From Clostridia bacterium (GTDB lineage Bacteria; Bacillota_E; RBS10-35; JAJYVN01), in the NCBI GenBank assembly GCA_027335545.1, contig DAHWHV010000615.1, positions 1 through 13,781 on the forward strand: DNA of 13,781 bases, written 5' to 3'. Position 1 is the stretch's first letter, and the number at the start of each line of letters is the position of its first letter. This document shows, piece after piece, positions 12,728 through 13,781 of the stretch. The position numbers and the translations under genes are program-made. The notes beneath the pieces were generated by a model. It saw only the letters and a program-made list of their open reading frames with translations, had not been told where the DNA came from and did not search any database.

Positions 12728-13651
12728 TTGCCCCGGTTTGCGTCCGGACCGGCCCCGGACCCGCCGCTGGCCGAGGGCTTGCGCGGAGTCGTGCTGGGCC
12801 AGGCCCTGGAGGTCCTCGGCCGTCTCCCGGACGCGGCCGTCGATCTGGTCTACATCGACCCGCCGTTCGGCAGCGGGGAGACCCGGAGGCTCGCCTCCAT
12901 CCGCACGGGGGCGGGCGCGGGCCTCCGCAAGGGGTTCGGCGACCGCCTCTACGCCTGGGAGACCGTCTCCGTCCGCGAGTACAGGGACGACATGCCCTGG
13001 GCGGACTACCTGGGCTTCCTGTACGCGCATCTGGCCGAACTCTGGCGGGTCCTCAAGCCCAGCGGCTCGCTGTACCTGCATCTGGACTTCCACGCGGTCC
13101 ACCACGCGCGGCTGATGCTGGATGAACTCTTCGGCCCGGAGCGGTTCCTCAACGAGATTATCTGGGCCTATGACTACGGCGGGCGCGCGCGCAACAAGTG
13201 GCCGCGCAAGCACGACAACATCCTGTGGTATGCGAAGGGGGACGCCTGGACCTTCAACCCGGACGCCGTGGATCGACTCCCCTACATGGCCCCGGGCCTG
13301 GTCGGTCCGGAGAAGGCGGCGCGGGGCAAGCTGCCGACGGACGTCTGGTGGCTGACGATCGTCCCCACCAACAGCCGGGAGCGTGTCGGCTATCCCACAC
13401 AGAAGCCGGAGAAGTTGTTGGAGCGGATCCTCGCGGCCTCCAGCCGGCCGGGGGACTTCATCCTGGACTGCTTCGCCGGCAGCGGCACGACGGGTGTCGT
13501 GGCGCAACGGCTGGGCCGGTCCTTCCTCCTGGTGGACAACAACCCCGAGGCCGTGGCCATTGCGCGCAAACGCCTGGGTGGTCCCAGCGAAAGTCCGCTT
13601 TCGCTGGGAGCTCGTCCGGAGCTGGCGCCGCAGCCCCGCACCCCTACGTGA
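12728..13651 (+). CDS. Orphan beta-class DNA methyltransferase (probable N6-adenine)
   Basis: A 307-residue SAM-dependent DNA methyltransferase of the DNA_methylase N4/N6 family. Catalytic motif IV is DPPF at 44-47 (VYIDPPFGSG) and precedes the SAM-binding motif I FAGSGTT at 249-255, the order that defines the beta class. GYPTQKPEKLLERIL at 221-235 is the conserved block before motif I. DPPF favours N6-adenine, but N4-cytosine cannot be excluded. The target-recognition part probably lies between about 50 and 200. No endonuclease, specificity subunit or vsr-like gene is in the window, so it is an orphan here or its partner lies beyond 13781. TTG 12728 was chosen because a G run (12715-12720) lies seven bases upstream and the conserved sequence begins soon after. 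It starts 38 bases after the HIT stop, probably co-transcribed. The tail after about 284 carries a strong hairpin. Confidence 0.9.
   Translation: MPRFASGPAPDPPLAEGLRGVVLGQALEVLGRLPDAAVDLVYIDPPFGSGETRRLASIRTGAGAGLRKGFGDRLYAWETVSVREYRDDMPWADYLGFLYAHLAELWRVLKPSGSLYLHLDFHAVHHARLMLDELFGPERFLNEIIWAYDYGGRARNKWPRKHDNILWYAKGDAWTFNPDAVDRLPYMAPGLVGPEKAARGKLPTDVWWLTIVPTNSRERVGYPTQKPEKLLERILAASSRPGDFILDCFAGSGTTGVVAQRLGRSFLLVDNNPEAVAIARKRLGGPSESPLSLGARPELAPQPRTPT
13582..13609 (+). repeat. Perfect 12-bp stem hairpin inside the methyltransferase 3' end
   Basis: TCCCAGCGAAAG (13582-13593) and CTTTCGCTGGGA (13598-13609) are exact reverse complements around a TCCG tetraloop. It lies in the non-conserved C-terminal tail, about 40 bases before the stop. 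A T run does not follow. Confidence 0.92.
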
Positions 13652-13781
13652 CCAGGTGCCGCCGTCGGCGGGCCAGCGCACGCGGGCGGTGCGCGTGGGT
13701 CTTGGCGGGGGGAGGGCCGACCCAGGGCACCCCCGCACGAGCCGCCGCGGCTTTGCCGCGGGCCGCGGTGACCTGGGGGGG
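13652..13781. other. Window end, with a short GC hairpin
   Basis: No gene is seen in the last 130 bases. CCGCGGC (13745-13751) and GCCGCGG (13755-13761) pair around TTT, a possible transcript-end hairpin about 95 bases after the methyltransferase stop, but there is no T tract. Confidence 0.4.

Noticed and set aside
1..13781. tRNA or rRNA genes
   Set aside because: No cloverleaf-like stretch with a GTTCRANNC T-loop was found by eye on either strand, nor rRNA-like conserved sequence.

Overview
This is a very GC-rich bacterial window. Most coding stretches look close to 80% GC by eye, with dips to roughly 62-66% (hand counts) inside a toxin-antitoxin insert and a small mobile-element-like block. 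Genes are ordinary bacterial CDSs with Shine-Dalgarno sequences and frequent GTG and TTG starts. The gene set suits a high-GC bacterium such as an actinobacterium or a Thermaerobacter/Symbiobacterium-like Firmicute. The sequence alone does not decide between these.

Layout, left to right. A minus-strand zinc-dependent medium-chain dehydrogenase (42-1097) is divergent from a plus-strand nucleotidyltransferase-fold protein (1434-2282). A minus-strand Fic/Doc toxin-antitoxin pair (2423-3006) follows. It is bracketed by two 97.5% identical 120-bp direct repeats, which are two copies of the 3' end of the next gene. That gene is a minus-strand GlmU-like sugar-nucleotidyltransferase with a left-handed beta-helix (3480 to about 4832). 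Upstream of it is the internally deleted remnant of a GH43-type glycosidase (4958-5321). Next come four plus-strand or minus-strand metabolic genes: an asparaginase II family protein (5715-6749), a 3-mercaptopyruvate sulfurtransferase (6935-7810), a calcineurin-like metallophosphoesterase (8064-8996) and, on the minus strand after a decayed 650-bp stretch, a cytochrome P450 (9644-10942). A roughly 300-bp lower-GC block with two matching hairpins (about 11250-11560) looks like a non-autonomous IS200/IS605-type element. The window ends with a zinc-ribbon/transmembrane/HIT reading frame (11859-12689) and an orphan beta-class DNA methyltransferase (12728-13651).

The genes do not form one pathway. 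The theme is accessory, partly decaying DNA: a TA insert whose toxin has a stop codon at codon 3, a duplicated gene end, a gene with a start-region frame problem, a deleted glycosidase, an unrecognised decayed gene, a zinc-ribbon gene that seems truncated into a HIT gene, and an orphan methyltransferase. The best leads are the repeat-bracketed TA insert with its amber-interrupted doc, the hairpin-bounded element near 11.4 kb, and the zinc-ribbon-HIT frame next to the methyltransferase. Some single-base lesions could be assembly errors.
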